A stretch of 64,000 nucleotides of DNA from Echinometra lucunter (lineage: Eukaryota; Echinodermata; Echinoidea; Camarodonta; Echinometridae): the NCBI GenBank assembly GCA_029962745.1, contig CM057167.1, forward strand, positions 21,585,740 through 21,649,739, given 5' to 3'. The translations under genes and the position numbers were made by a program. Below the pieces are notes generated by a model. That model had not been told where the DNA came from and did no database searches. It saw only the letters and a list, made by a program, of their open reading frames with translations. This document shows, piece after piece, positions 34,401-64,000 of the stretch. The stretch's first letter is position 1, and every line of letters starts with the position of its first letter.

Positions 34401-36237
34401 GATCGTAGTGATCTTATTTTACAAGTCCATTTTGTGACAGAAAGTAGGCCTACAAATGCACCCTTCATGAAATATTTCACAAGGATAAGAATTTTACATA
34501 CTGAATGAATGAGTTATTCTGCAAACTACAGATTCATACTGAAAGGACCAAGCCTACATGTAATGGGTGATAAAAATCACCAGTCTGAAGAGAATATACA
34601 GGCATACATACATGTAGCATACTAGTTCATACCAACATAAAATCTGCAGAAAATGAAATCAAATTTTCTTCATTTGTTGTACTGGCAGTGTGTGGAAGTA
34701 TGGAATATGCAATTAATTGGAGTAGAAAATCAAGGGAATGTGAAACTAATAGGCATATCATGAATTATGAAATGGAATAATAAAAAGATGCACTTTCCAA
34801 GCTCATCTCCCTTTCTGTCAACTCCAGCCTGGAGTGAAAGTCTAAGCATTGCAGTCTGAGTCAACCAAGGTCAACAAACTTTCCACTGACCCAAATAAGA
34901 GAGAGTGGGGGCATTCTACGTCATTCAGTACCTGTATTCAAACCTACTGTGTGTGAAAATTTAGAGGGAACACAGGTTTTCTAATTCCTTTGTCTAGAGA
35001 ATTTGAAAAGGGGTCAAGGCACACATGGAAAAAGATGATGAAAGAATGCTTGAGTGTGATACACTACACAGTCACACTGCAAACCATTCACAAACTGATA
35101 AAATTTTGGCTATTTAGGGTAATGGAATCTTTTCATTCTTTTTACTTCATTATTTGGTTTATTGTTAGTAAGGAGTCAATCTCATTACTGTGACAAAGAC
35201 AGAAATAGGAGAGATTGTGGAGAGGATGAGATTTTGAAATTATAATATTTGATTTTGAGTTGATTTTATTGATTTATTTTCACATATTTGATATATATAC
35301 ATATACACATAAAGAAAACAATATAACAAAACAGAGGATGACACAAATGGAAAACACGTTTACAAAAAATAATCAGCAGTTACATGAATGACAATTGAAC
35401 AAATACAACAGTTTTAACATTACTGAAAGCAAAAAACTATGTGAAAACGAGGGGCTTATTGAAATGTGAGGCTTGTAAGTAATGGTAAGCCCCTCTTGAA
35501 ATCATAAATTGTAGCAAAAGTCCCATCTCCCTGGTTGTAGGAGTACTAATTTATAATCATCAATAAAGTAAGACACTTTATAATCATCAATGAAGTAAGA
35601 CACTGTCAGGGGTTTAACTTTTGTAGGTTGAAAAATAAAGATGGCTGAGAATGGGTAAATGGAAAAATGAATAGAAACAGAAGATTTAAAAAAAAAAAGA
35701 AAAAGATGATTGATGTGTCACACCACTAGAGGAAAAAGTAGAAGTACGTTAGAAGACCAGAAAAGAGAAGTAGAATCGAGAGTCACAAAACTCATGGAGT
35801 AGGATAAAGATAAGGATAATGATGGAACTTCAGTATGGTTTAACATGTTTATGCAATTGAAAAGCTAATTTATATATGTTATGTATTGTATTCATTTAAC
35901 AAAGAATATAAAAGGATTAAAAGAATCCCCCCACCGAGAGTTCAAAGCATCAAACTATTATCAAACGGGCTTCATAAAAAAAAAGTTGATAAAAGTTCAT
36001 CAAAAGGTTATCAGACTTTCACAAATTAGTCACAAGCCAAATTTGCATCCAAAGTTCTTAAAGGGGGTACCCAATGCCGAAACAATGTTAGTTCATTTAA
36101 AAGAGCATGATGTTATTAGCAGAAAATCAACTGCCTAAATTTTTTTAAAAAGTCGTGTTGCCAAGGAAACCCCCGAATGTGGTATGATTTCAGGATATTT
36201 TTGACCCCTCAGCTGTGACCCAATTTGATGTCAAAAT
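34401..36237. other. Intergenic between divergent genes; nothing recognised
   Basis: AT-rich. A short direct repeat 'TTTATAATCATCAATAAAGTAAGACAC' in two near-copies lies around 35550-35600. No gene seen. Confidence 0.5.
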
Positions 36238-36361
36238 GACGTCAAAGTGGGTACCTTGTCGCGTAATTCTAGCAAAATGCGCGCAAGGTATAATACATAT
36301 TGTACAGTCTAGCGCGCAGCACAACTGCAATGCGCGAAGCTGGGTACCCACTTTGACGTCA
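36238..36361. repeat. Inverted repeat with TGACGTCA-type arms
   Basis: TGACGTCAAAGTGGGTACC (36238) pairs with GGTACCCACTTTGACGTCA near 36343-36361. The loop holds GCGCGC-rich sequence. Possibly part of a larger MITE. Confidence 0.7.
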
Positions 36362-37867
36362 TACCTCATACTCAAATTTTTTGGTCAACTCTTGATTTTT
36401 CATAAGAAAATTAGCCAAAATGCATTGATTTCGACGGAAAATATTCAAATTTTTTATGTTATTCTTCTTAGAATTCTATTCTCGATCACATATCAAAAAA
36501 TATTTTTCCATTGTGTAATCACTTTAACCCATGATAAAACATTTTATAATGAGAGTAGACAGAGTACTGAAATGAAAAATTAGAGTGCCAATATAGAGGT
36601 GATCCCTGCTTAACAATTCAATATCCTTCCATCAACATGATAGGTAAAAAATATAAAGTGTAATGTCCATTATCAAGATACATGTCAGAAATTTGGGGAA
36701 ACTATTTTTAATAACAAAAGAAAAAAAAAATGATGGGAAGGTCATCAAACTTTTTCTATTTTCTTCTTTTGTAAATGACTGAGTTATCTTTAATAATCAA
36801 TATGATAACTGCTCTCAGTGGATTTTTGTTATACTTGTTATAATTTACTGTTCCCTTGTGCTTATTCATTAGACCATACACGATAATCTGTTGAACATGT
36901 ATGTTTTAAATGTAAATTGTGCATACAAATTCAGCCATAAATATATACATACATGTAAATACATTCAAATGAATAAATACAATGTAAATACATACATAAA
37001 TTTTTAAAAATGAATAAATAAGTAAATAAAAAAAGTACTTCTATTTCTCATAGGGAAAATATATGGTGACATCTCTATGATATGACTGTTGTATCTTTCC
37101 AATGTGAGTCACAAATGAATCTTCAAAATTCATAAAAATTTGGGAAAATTGGTTTTTACAATCACCACAAATGAAACCACATTTTAAAAAATGAAATAAA
37201 AGTTCAACAGACTTCCTAACACTACTGAAAATGGAAACAATTGGTCATATCTCTAGTCTAGGATATTACCAAATACCAATACATCTTTCCATTGGAGCAG
37301 GAAATATACAATGTACATGATGCACTCTGAGAAGGATGCATTTCAGAAAGTTTGGAAAACCGGTGACCAAAAACCACACCAAGTTCATATAAAGTTCGAC
37401 AAACTTTTCACTAATTCTGTTTCTCATTGCATCTGTAGGGTCAACAAACTTTCCCCTTTGCAGGACCACTTCCAAACCTAATTCTGTTGAAAGTACTACT
37501 ACAAAGCATTTTACCCCATTGATGAAATAACAAAAGAAAAAGGTTCTTTTGTTCAACAATTGAAACTCGATAGCCAGTTCTCAAAGTGACATTGTAGCCA
37601 AGTGCTGCTCTCTAAGTTTGGCTAGCAGTTTTGGTTTTCATTCAAGTTTGCATATTTCTACACATCACACTGTCATTCACAAAATCAACATGAAAAAAAA
37701 AAAAAATCTCCTGTGTAGAAGTGGGAAAGAGGTCACATTTAATATTCATATTTCTCCTCAGGTTTCTATATTGGACATGTAAATATGGAATTTTTTCTTG
37801 ATTCCCCCCCCCCCCCCCTTGGTGAGAGATGGTAAGTGGTGGTCACTTCATTTGTAAGATTCAGTCA

Positions 37868-37903
<36 letters not shown>

Positions 37904-39120
37904 GAGAGGGGAGGAGGGAGCTTAAGTCCCAATTTACATGTACATTAAGTTACATGTACTTTTCCTGTGTACTTTTTTTTCTTTACTCTATCATACTACA
38001 TATCTTTGCAATCAAGGACATAAGACATATTGCACAAAAGTCATGCAAGATGCATTGAGAGATTTCTCACCTGAAACAGAAAAAAAAAAATCAGATATGG
38101 CTCTAACAGAAAAAAAGAAAAATATCAAAATTGCTCGATCTATCTATTCATCACCTGACTCCTCTTTCTGTTTTTCCACCTACTTTTGTTGTGGCTGATT
38201 AGTGCTCTACATTACTGATTGTGATCTACTTTCCTGTTGTAATGCCAAATGATGATTAAATATTAACTTCATCCAAATGTAGAGAATAAAATTATCAGTA
38301 GAGACCTCATTTGGGTAAAAAAGAAATTATTTCATAGATGATACAGTGTAATAATTTTTAAAAGAATGATAATATTCAAAGGATATGCTGCTTTGAAATC
38401 AATATACTTGTAAATCAATTCTCTAATCTATGTGCTCAACAATAACATCTGATGATCTACATGTACAGTACATTGTAATAAAATATATCATGAACGATCT
38501 CATTGTGCCTGTCTTTTTTAAAATATATTCTCTTTTATAGTTTTATTGCTGCTGTATAATCCCTCGAGTCTTGGTTATATTCAACAGAATCATTCTGCTA
38601 TCAAAATACCATAATCAATAATTTTTCTTTTAAAAGCTGTGTGGTAATTTGTAGCTTTCTTAGCAGTTACGTGAAATAACCAACCATTAACCACTTAATG
38701 ATATGCTTTTAATTTGCATGTGCAGGATGATTCAGCATTTAGTTAAATACAAAAAATATGATGATCATCATTTCATTTTTCATTTTATTTCCACAATAAC
38801 AACAAATAAAATGTTTACATTGACTTATATCAAAATCATTATGAAATCAACCATTTTGGAGTGATATACATAATTGACAACAATTCAGTACAAATAAATG
38901 ATACGCATATAAATAAACAATGCTCGCTGTATTGTGGAGGAAACCTTTAAAAGTATGGGGGGGGGGGGAGGCGGTTGCAGTCCATCCAGGGTGTTGGGAC
39001 TCCCTAGTAGATCTCTAGATCTACATGTATGTAGGCAGAGTAGACCTACATCATACAATTTGAAAGCATGTGGATGCTTGTTAGTTAAAGCAACAGGGGA
39101 CCGATGGCTTAAGTTTAAGT
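36362..39120. other. Intergenic; low-complexity tracts
   Basis: C17 run at about 37803-37820, (GA)n then G-run at 37868-37915. No gene or clear transposon seen. Confidence 0.5.
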
Positions 39121-39270
39121 CCCCTCCAAAGACTTGGTAATGAGGATTAATACCTTACCAAAGGGCATAAGTGCATCCGCTTGGTTTCGAACCCAGGTAG
39201 GCCTACTGAGTACTGTATTCCCGGTTTCGAAACCACTTCTCTACCACTGAGCCACAGTGCCTCCTCCAAT
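39121..39270 (-). mobile_element. tRNA-derived SINE head, minus strand
   Basis: Reads on the minus strand GTGGCTCAGTGGTAGAG, then a GGTTCGAAACC-type box, and the phrase CACTTATGCCCTTTGGTAAG that also follows the SINE head at 20405-20520. Confidence 0.65.
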
Positions 39271-40819
39271 ACTAAACCAATTAAACCCTATTGTCTCCAA
39301 AATGTTCAAACTGATGATTTTTGCTAACTCATTTTGCAAATTCAGATATTGAGGTAACATATAGATTTGATGACAATATCAACTGTTAAACAATCAAAGA
39401 CAAAGTCAAAGCCAAAGGCAAAGCTGCAAATTTCATTTAAATTAAAAGGAAAAGAATGATAATATTAATATTATAAATCAATGTTTTAAAGAGCAATTTT
39501 TGTAAATCACTGTAAAGATACTCTAAAGACTGTGTGAAATGAATTATGTTTTTAAATTTTATTTTTATTATCTTTAAAATAAAAATTGGCACAAAACAAA
39601 CCGGGAAGTGAGTGTTCATCGTGATAGACCAGCTGATCATATGCAAGCCGCAGAACATTTGAACTGGCCAGCGAGTTGTTGTGATAAAAGATACGCTCAA
39701 TACTGACTTACTCGCTCCGCCTCCGCTCAACATCACTCACAAACCTCACATAAACGTCTGAAATAGACATATAAAAAACAAAATGTTTTACCATTTATCA
39801 GCGTGGGTCGGCTTCTCTCTCCTGTCTCGTCCATTTGTGTGGCAATCACGGTCGATAAATAAGGAACAAAAAATTAAGATGAAAGGGACCAAGTTCAAGA
39901 TCAAATACGTTGTCGGTATGGTCAATGAATCAGTTGATGTCAAACTGAATAATGATGCAATTTATTCATTCATCGTACCGCGGCCGTACCGTGCACGTGT
40001 ATGTTTTATTATATTTACGTACAGTACTACGTACGTGTATATAGCTATAGGGAAAGTTTGTTCACCTCGTCTATGACGTATCTTGTTGGTCCTCAACCGG
40101 AAAATAGTTGTAATCACAGGAGTTACGTGGAAGGGGAGGGATGCTTGGATACTGAGAGTATAAAGGAATGATGCAAGCAAGCCTAATGAAAAAAAAAGGG
40201 AAAACAAAATCACTCATAAGTAATCACATTGCAAATTGAAAACAGTTATTTGCGTCGCGACCGGGGGGGGGGGGCTCGAATAGGCCGCCCCCTTTGGCGG
40301 ACATTTTTTTGTGCTTGTCAGCGAATTTTTCGGGTGAAATAGTCACCTGAAAAAGCCGAGGACATTTTTTGTTTTTTTGTTTGTTTGTTTGTTCCTTGCT
40401 TGTCAATAGACACCTGAAAAGGCCTATCGGGCCGGCCCACCCCCCTTTTTTTTTTGGGGGGGGGGGGTTAAACTTCGGATCCGCCGCTGTCAGGTATAAT
40501 ATTAATATAAAAGATGATCATGATTTGGAATTTTAAAAAAAAAAAGGTGATGAGATTCAAATAGTGTGAGATCACAGATTTACATTACTCAAATATGTAA
40601 TTACTGAGAAAATTATTTTGAAAACTGTATTCACAACTTAATTTAGCCAATGGAAAATGTTGGCGCTAGCTAGGTGCTGTAAGCATAATAATAGTGTCTA
40701 CGCAGGAGTGATGGACATTGTATTTTTTCTGTGAAAGAAAGTAAACAAAGATCAAGTGTGATAAACAGAATCGCATGGCAATAAAAAGCATTAACTACCG
40801 GAGCATTCATTAGTATAAG
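39271..40819. other. Intergenic; CpG-richer patch 39690-40100
   Basis: No gene recognised. The patch has CCGCGGCCGTACCGTGCACG and many ACGT palindromes, so a promoter or non-coding SOAT 5' exon could be here, but nothing proves it. G-runs at 40263 and 40456. Confidence 0.4.
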
Positions 40820-41324
40820 GCCCGGGGGAATCACTTCCATTGCAAGAGTGGACAGCATCCGTGAGAAAAAAAAACGCGGAAAAAGGGTATTTTTTCAGGG
40901 GTAGGCGCGGAACGCGCGGAACGCGAATAGAGTGTCAAAAACGCCCCAAAATGAAAAAAAAGCCCCCTAAATCATGATAATCTAAAACGCGAAAAGGGTA
41001 TGTCACTTGCACCGACTGCGAAACCGACTGTAACAAGACCCGTGAACGGAAAATCCTATAACGCCTGTGTAAAACATAATGAGACAGTGATTTATCTCGA
41101 GATAAAAACGGCTCCAAACTTTCAATGGACCCAATAGTAACACTCTCAAGATATGAAAATGGGAATATCCTCGTTTAGGGTGTGCAAATCTGGGACATCT
41201 GCACAAAATCCGTGTTTAGGGTGTCCTAGCGGCCTGCCCTTGAATCCTTGTTTAGGGTGCTTTTTTTTAGGACGATTCTCGCGGATGCTGTCCACTCTTC
41301 AATGGAAGTGACCCCCCCCCCCCG
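40820..41324. mobile_element. Inverted-repeat MITE (CACTTCCATT ends)
   Basis: AATCACTTCCATTGCAAGAG and GTGGACAGCATCCG at the left pair with CGGATGCTGTCCAC and TTCAATGGAAGTGA at the right. Inside are several 'TTTAGGGTGT' phrases. About 505 bp. Confidence 0.85.
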
Positions 41325-42129
41325 GAAATAAGGCAAGAAAGGAGGAAAATAAACATTAAATTTCAAACTTCCATCTATAATGCATGAGCGACATGTTGAA
41401 CTTTCTCTTTGGATTCTGTATTCTTTAAAGAGTTCAGAATTATACTCAGGTATTGATAATAAGAATGAAGTCTTCTATAGCACCGGTATCCGCCAACTCA
41501 GGCACTCATGGCGCTTGCTCCAAACTATAAATACATCATTCAGTCAGATTCCATGGGTGCACTGGCCGCTCCTGATATTTACAGTTGAAATGAAATTAAA
41601 TAGTTCCAAAAAGGAAGTCTACAATGTTGAATTTGTTCAATCATGCATGTAATCAAATGGCTAGATTTTCATATTGAAGAGATGGGTCTTGAGAACTGTT
41701 GTAAAAGATTCCGTGGTGAGAGCTTTGCGGATAAGGCTTGTTCTGAAATTTGCAGACATAATATAGATATTTCAAGGACAGAAAGATATAATGTAAAATA
41801 TCTTTATTAAGTATCAAATATCAAAGTTTATTGAAGCCACAGCATTACTCTCAAAGGTTCACTGGAGAAGTTAACATTTTCCTGCATGGTCCTTCCTACC
41901 AAAGTATCAGTGATATCTATTTTTTCTTGCCAGTTAGGGCTGTATTTGGGGACATTAAGATAAACAAATGCAAAGATGTTTCTGACAAGAACATAGGGTG
42001 AATGTACGTATTGACATTAAATATTTCTCGGTGGGAGACAAGTGGGGCCATTATGTCCCTTCACCTCTGAATGCTGCTAACTCTCCCCATCATATCCCGG
42101 AAGGGATGAGTGGTGACAAGCATCCCACA
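41325..42129. other. Intergenic; nothing firm
   Basis: The phrase TCTATAGCACCGGTATCCGCC near 41475 looks repeat-derived. No coding evidence. Confidence 0.4.
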
Positions 42130-42505
42130 CACTAAGAAAAAAAGGTGCAATTTTGCACCCTTCAAATGCAACACTGGGAGCTCCTTTCTGGGTGCAACTT
42201 TGCACCCTGAGAAGCTTTTTGCACCTTTAAGGGTGCAGTTAGCTACATTTTGTATCCTAAAGGGTGCAGAGTTGTACCCTTTAGGGAAGGGTGCAAATTT
42301 ACACCTTTTTGAATGCAAAATTTCCGCACCCTAAAAGGTGCAAAGTTGCACCTTTAAGGGTGCAAACGGGGCACTTCCAGGTGCAAACAAGAACAAAAAG
42401 GTGCATTTTTGCACCTTTTTCATGTAGGGTGCAAGATTGCACCCAAAAAGGTGCTGCCAGGGAGTGTTGCATTTAGGTTGCAAACTTGCACCTTTTTTCT
42501 TAGTG
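42130..42505. mobile_element. CACTA-ended element made of GTGCAA/TTGCAC modules
   Basis: Ends CACTAAGAAAAAAAGGTGCA and TGCACCTTTTTTCTTAGTG form terminal inverted repeats starting CACTA. More than a dozen GGTGCAA or TTGCACC words in both orientations fill 375 bp. CA flanks both ends. This is how CACTA elements with subterminal repeats look; the class is inference. Confidence 0.75.
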
Positions 42506-42984
42506 CATGTGCACATGAATCACGACCGTATGCAAGAATTTTTTTTCCGGGGAGAGGGGGATGTTCAATATTCAACTGAAATTGAAGGATCTAGTGCACA
42601 TTTTGGGGTGGAATTTGAATAGGCCTAACTCATGAAAACTGCATGGGTTTCAAAATTTGGGGGGGGGGGGGGAGGCAACTGCCCCATGCCCCCTGCATAT
42701 GGTCATGATCAATGAATAGAGGCAAAATCAATTTCTCATGCCACCACATGAAGTTGAAAGGACGTTTTGGCAAACAATTTCATGATAAAGCTAAAAAATT
42801 ATACAACTTGTACGAGTGAAAAACTACCCCCCCCCTCTTAAAAAAAAACCTTATCGGGTATTCTAGGGTTAAGGGTTAAGGAGTATTAAGAAAAAAAAGG
42901 ATTATCAAATGGCAATTCTATTCTGTAAAAATTCATATAAAGTCTACGTAGCGTCAGCCACTTTGAATTTAATAATTAAAATTT
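42506..42984. other. Intergenic; nothing recognised
   Basis: G-run at 42660-42673 and C-run near 42826. No gene. Confidence 0.45.
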
Positions 42985-43343
42985 AGGCTCACCGCACTCT
43001 ATTCGATCCGACTGCGACCCGATTTTTGAACAAATGGCATGAAAGTTTAAAAAAGTAAAATTATCTTATTTGAAGTTCGGAATAATGATAGGAAGTACTA
43101 AAATCGAAATTTTGGTTAACTGCAAGCCTTGTGGTCGGAGTAACGGCCAAATGACGTCGCTATACGATTCGAAATTGAATTCGCTTTTATTCCTACAGAG
43201 AGGCTTCCAATAGCCTGGAACTGCGATTTTAGTATTTATACATCTATTCAGAACTTTGATCATTAAGATTTTACGTGTTTGAATGTTCATATCCAGTGCT
43301 GTAACAAATTTTTCCAAAATCGGATCGCAGACGGATCACGATG
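42985..43343. mobile_element. MITE 'CCGCAC' family, copy B (inverse)
   Basis: Starts AGGCTCACCGCACTCTATTC, ends TCGCAGACGGATCACGATGG. Collinear with the reverse complement of 11689-12106. Confidence 0.8.
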
Positions 43344-46080
43344 GTTATAGTAGTAAAATTTCTATTTGAAATGCTATTTAAAAACAACAACAGAGGTTGG
43401 ATGGGAGACTTCACGATACGGAGCTTTTTCATTTTTTTCGAATTAAAACTGTGCAGTCTGCAAAACCTGGAAAGGAAATTCCAACTTCAGTTCAGTTCAA
43501 TTTTTATTTTTTCTCATTTCCAACAAAAGAATGAAATAAACGTCTGAAGTAGAATACATGCAATATGAAACATCAAATTTGAAGACATGTACTATTATGG
43601 ATAAGCGTGTCATGAATCTACCGACGGGAAAAAGATTTTTTTCATGAATTTTGAAACATGATTATGGAAACATGCAGCCCAAAATTAATAATCTTCGCAA
43701 GTTTCAAACAAATGCCAGCGTTACACAAGATACTTTATTACTTATGATAATAATACAGACAGTGGCGTAGACAGGTTCTTACACCGGGGGGGGGGGGGGA
43801 TGATTTGCCGTTCACACCCGAATGCACAGACATGAATAGACAGGGGCGGCGGAGCGTCTTTCAAAGTGGGGGGGGGGCACTAGCGAAAAAGGGCACTTTG
43901 GGGGAAAATGGGGGCACTTACAAAAGCTGAACACGAGAAGGAAAATATACCCCTACATTCTATTTAACACACTTCTAAAGTGCATTTTTGACATACTTTT
44001 ACATGATAATAACTACTTTGCAATATTATTGTATACTGCTCTGTCTTACTCAATTGTGAGCGAGCGAAGCGAGCGAGCAAAAAATGCTAGGTACCTTTGC
44101 TGAAGGGCATGGTATTTGCAGTATATTTCGAGTGGCCTATAATGATAAAGGCTCCTGGAAATTCATTTTATACGTGTTCCATATAGTGACCAAGCTATAA
44201 TGTTTAAATGCAGGTGAGGTCTCATAGCTACCGATCATTTTTTATTAGAGAAAATATTCAAATTGAATGAGGTTTTGAGCACAATACCATCAGGAACTTA
44301 GGAGAACATATAAGACTTTATGGCTACAACACACTTGAAGTGCCTTGCGTGAGATATCATAAGTGCGAGCGAGCGTAGCGAGCGAGCTTTAAAAAGAAAA
44401 AGTAGAAAAATACCCCCCCCCCCCAATTAAGGGGCACCGTTCCTTCTAATTACAGTTGTGGGAAGCACAAGCACTTGCCCGAATGGAAAAGGGACACTAT
44501 CAGAAAACAAAAAGGGCGCTAATTGCCCTTATCTTACATGAACAGATGCAGAAATATTTATTGGACAAACTAGAAAGGAAAAGGGGCACTTATCAGAAGT
44601 AAATGAGGGCATGTATCGGATTTCAAATGGCCACTTATCAGGGGTGAAAAGGGGCACTCTGCAGAAGAGAAATTGCACTGTGAAAAAGGAAAAGAGGTAG
44701 TGAAAGGGGGATAATAATCATATATATAAAAAAAAAACATTCATTTGAAGTGTAAAAGGCGCACTTCTCAGAAGGGAACAGAGCGCTATTAAAAGGGAAA
44801 GGTCATAAAAGAGCGCATTTCTGTAGATTTTAAAGGTAATCTATCTGAAACGAAAAGGGGCACTTATTAGAAAGCGAAAGGGCACTTGATCAACAAAGGA
44901 AATGGGCCCTTCTAAGATAAAAGAAAGGCACTGAACAGGTTTGAAAGGCGGCATTTTTGTTGGGTAAAAAGGGGCACTTTTGGGTGCTTCTAAAAAGGGG
45001 GTGGGCACTGTGCCCCCTGCCCCCCGGGAGCGCCGCCTCTGTAAATAGAAGATATAGGCACCGTGACAAACGTATATAGAATATGGACTGACACACATTA
45101 TCGCATATAATACATTACTAATTATTATTATTATCATTATTATTATCATTATCATTATTATTATTATCATTATTATTATTATTATTATATTATTATCATT
45201 ATCATTATTATTATTATCATTATTATTATCATTATTGTTGTTGTTGCTGTTGTTGTTATAATGATAACGTAAACAAACATCCTTCCCCAAAACCTGGGGG
45301 GGGGGGGGGGATGATTGTACATAGTCATCCCCCCCCCCACCTTGTGAGGTGGGGGGGGGGGATGCATCCCCCTCATCCCCCCCGCTGTCTACGCCCCTGA
45401 ATACAGACAAAGACACTGAAATAAAAGGGACGAGCATGGAGAGGGTATGATGCGGTGGGGTACCAGGGTTTTACTCGCACAGTGGCGTAGCTAGGATTTC
45501 ATTTTAGGGGGTGGTAGTGAGCACGCGAAGCGCGCTCCCTAGGGGGGAGGGTGAAGGGAGGGGGGAGTTGAAGCTCCGACGTTTCTTTGAATTGTTCCTT
45601 GTCTGCTCCCGCTCTTCTTACGTTCTCTTACGTTTTTCTTTTCTCGCTCCCGCTTTATTTCCTTCTATTTTTTCTTTTTTTTTTCTTTCTTTTTTGTTGG
45701 CGTTTTGGAGGGGGACGACCGCCCCCATCACCTCCCCCCTTAGCTACGCGGGTGCACTCTCATGGTAAAAGAGCTTTTTGCAATATTGATGGTTTGCAAC
45801 TCTGTGAAAGAACACTATTTGGGACTACAAACTTAAAGCCCGTGTCTAGTTTTGGTAAATCTAAGAATATTCATTATCAAAGTTTGAATCCATTGTCAGA
45901 TAAACAGATAAAACTAAGTGTTATATCATAAAACACATTAGTATTGATATTATGCGTGTTTTCTGCCTTGTTATGCATGCTATTTGGGAAATTGTGAATG
46001 CGTTACTTAACAGTAGAAAGGGAGTCTAAGTTAGGGAGAAATAATGACATTTGCGTGATATCACTAATGTAAAATTGAAA
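43344..46080. repeat. Nested repeat block with GAGCGAAGCGAGC phrases
   Basis: The phrase AGTGGCGTAGACAGG (43761) and its inverse CTGTCTACGCCCC (45385) bracket about 1.6 kb. Inside are two GAGCGAGCGAAGCGAGC or GAGCGTAGCGAGC palindromes (44057, 44369), many 'GGGGCACTT' words, an ATT/ATC microsatellite (45118-45250) and G/C runs. Another 'AGTGGCGTAGCTAGG' begins at 45480. Frames here are artefacts. Confidence 0.65.
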
Positions 46081-46507
46081 ATAAACCATGGTTGAAATTT
46101 ATTTGGGGGGGGGGGGGGGCTGGCGCCCCCCAAGCCCCCCCCCTCTCCAGTACGTCAGTGCCCTGCACATGTTACAAGATGCGGGTTTCTTATTAACGCA
46201 AAGATGCAACAGAAGGGGGGGGGGGTGTGGTGCCGGGAGATCTTTTTTTTTTTCTTCTTCTTCTCAATCAAGGATTCCTTTATGGGAAAACAACCACAAC
46301 AATACCCCCCCCCCCCCCCCCCAAAAAAAAAAAAAAAAAAAAAAAATAGTTCTAACCTTCGAAATAAGATGAAAAATATTAATCGATTTTCAGTAAAGAC
46401 TTCAGAGGGCAAACTAATCATCAACTTGTGAATACTTTGTGTTGTTTCCTCGTTCTTTATTTATTGCTAAATTACTGGAGTCAACAAGGGCAAAAATTTG
46501 AGAGGTA
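46081..46507. other. Poly-G/poly-C/poly-A low complexity
   Basis: Runs of G, C, A and T (46106-46345) produce spurious Pro/Lys or Phe/Gly frames. No gene. Confidence 0.7.
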
Positions 46508-46525
46508 TAGCGCCATCTACTGTTG
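46508..46525 (-). promoter_or_regulatory. CTCF-like motif upstream of ankyrin gene
   Basis: The minus strand reads ACAGTAGATGGCGCTA. Over 14 positions it fits the consensus CCASYAGRKGGCRS at 13, failing only at the first C. It lies about 160 bp before the proposed first ATG. Function is inference. Confidence 0.4.
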
Positions 46526-46685
46526 AAAAATTGTGGAGTCTCAAAATTTATACCGCAATGGCGCCGTACTGTTGTGATGCAGACTTCTCAAGTTAGGTTC
46601 TGAATAGAGAGGCAACAGGGTGTTGAATTATATTCTGGATTTGGCATTTGGATTTCTGACAATCTGAACATTCACTCAGCCCAAC
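46526..46685 (+). promoter_or_regulatory. Probable 5' UTR/promoter of the ankyrin gene
   Basis: Sequence before the MVLQQLDHE exon, including CAATGGCGCCGTACTG near 46556. No TATA box is evident. The assignment rests only on the position of the first exon. Confidence 0.35.

Positions 46686-64000
<17,315 letters not shown>

Noticed and set aside
42061..42622. Overlapping ORFs on both strands rich in CNFAP/KRC-type words
   Set aside because: Products of the GTGCAA/TTGCAC module element, open on both strands because of its palindromic words.
44841..45437. 198-codon minus-strand ORF
   Set aside because: Built from an ATT/ATC microsatellite, C/G runs and repeat sequence; no protein family features.

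Overview
This is animal genomic DNA: AT-rich, intron-dominated and packed with short inverted-repeat transposons, SINE fragments and microsatellites. Both genes found are conserved animal genes with GT-AG introns. The repeat landscape (GGGCCC...TTTCATAA foldbacks, 'GAGCGAAGCGAGC' phrases, frequent TACATGTA, poly-G runs beside 'agtggcgtag' phrases) suggests a marine invertebrate deuterostome, most likely an echinoderm such as a sea urchin. That assignment is inference.

Layout. (1) 1-7.9 kb: no gene recognised; repeats, a GC-rich patch, a 303-bp tandem duplication and a tRNA-like sequence, ending at the 3' side of the first gene. (2) 7.9-33.7 kb, minus strand: a complete sterol O-acyltransferase (SOAT/ACAT, MBOAT family) gene. 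I could join 12 coding exons by hand with matching phases; they total 1,677 nt, that is 558 codons plus a stop, close to the ~550 residues of human SOAT1. (3) 33.7-46.7 kb: intergenic, repeat-rich, between two divergent genes. (4) 46.7-64 kb, plus strand: the 5' part of an ANKRD28/44/52-type gene (protein phosphatase 6 regulatory ankyrin-repeat subunit). A nine-codon first exon, an exon beginning PPLVQ and four further ankyrin exons are visible, and the gene runs off the right edge. The expected exon carrying about the first one and a half ankyrin repeats is missing from visible sequence, and an exactly 500-N assembly gap lies in the intron where it belongs.

The two genes are head-to-head but have unrelated roles: ER cholesterol esterification, and scaffolding of a cytosolic phosphatase. 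No shared pathway is claimed.

Beyond the genes, the most interesting signals are: decayed tandem copies of the 5' ends of SOAT exons 6 and 7 in the adjacent introns; two groups of TTAA-flanked elements (five TTAA-CCC...GGG-TTAA copies and four long foldbacks TTAA-AGG...CCT-TTAA); a two-copy element with 9-bp target duplications; a CACTA-ended element made of GTGCAA/TTGCAC modules; several unrelated foldbacks that share the same outer phrase and an inner CCAATCAG box; and a close match to the CTCF motif just upstream of the ankyrin gene's first exon.
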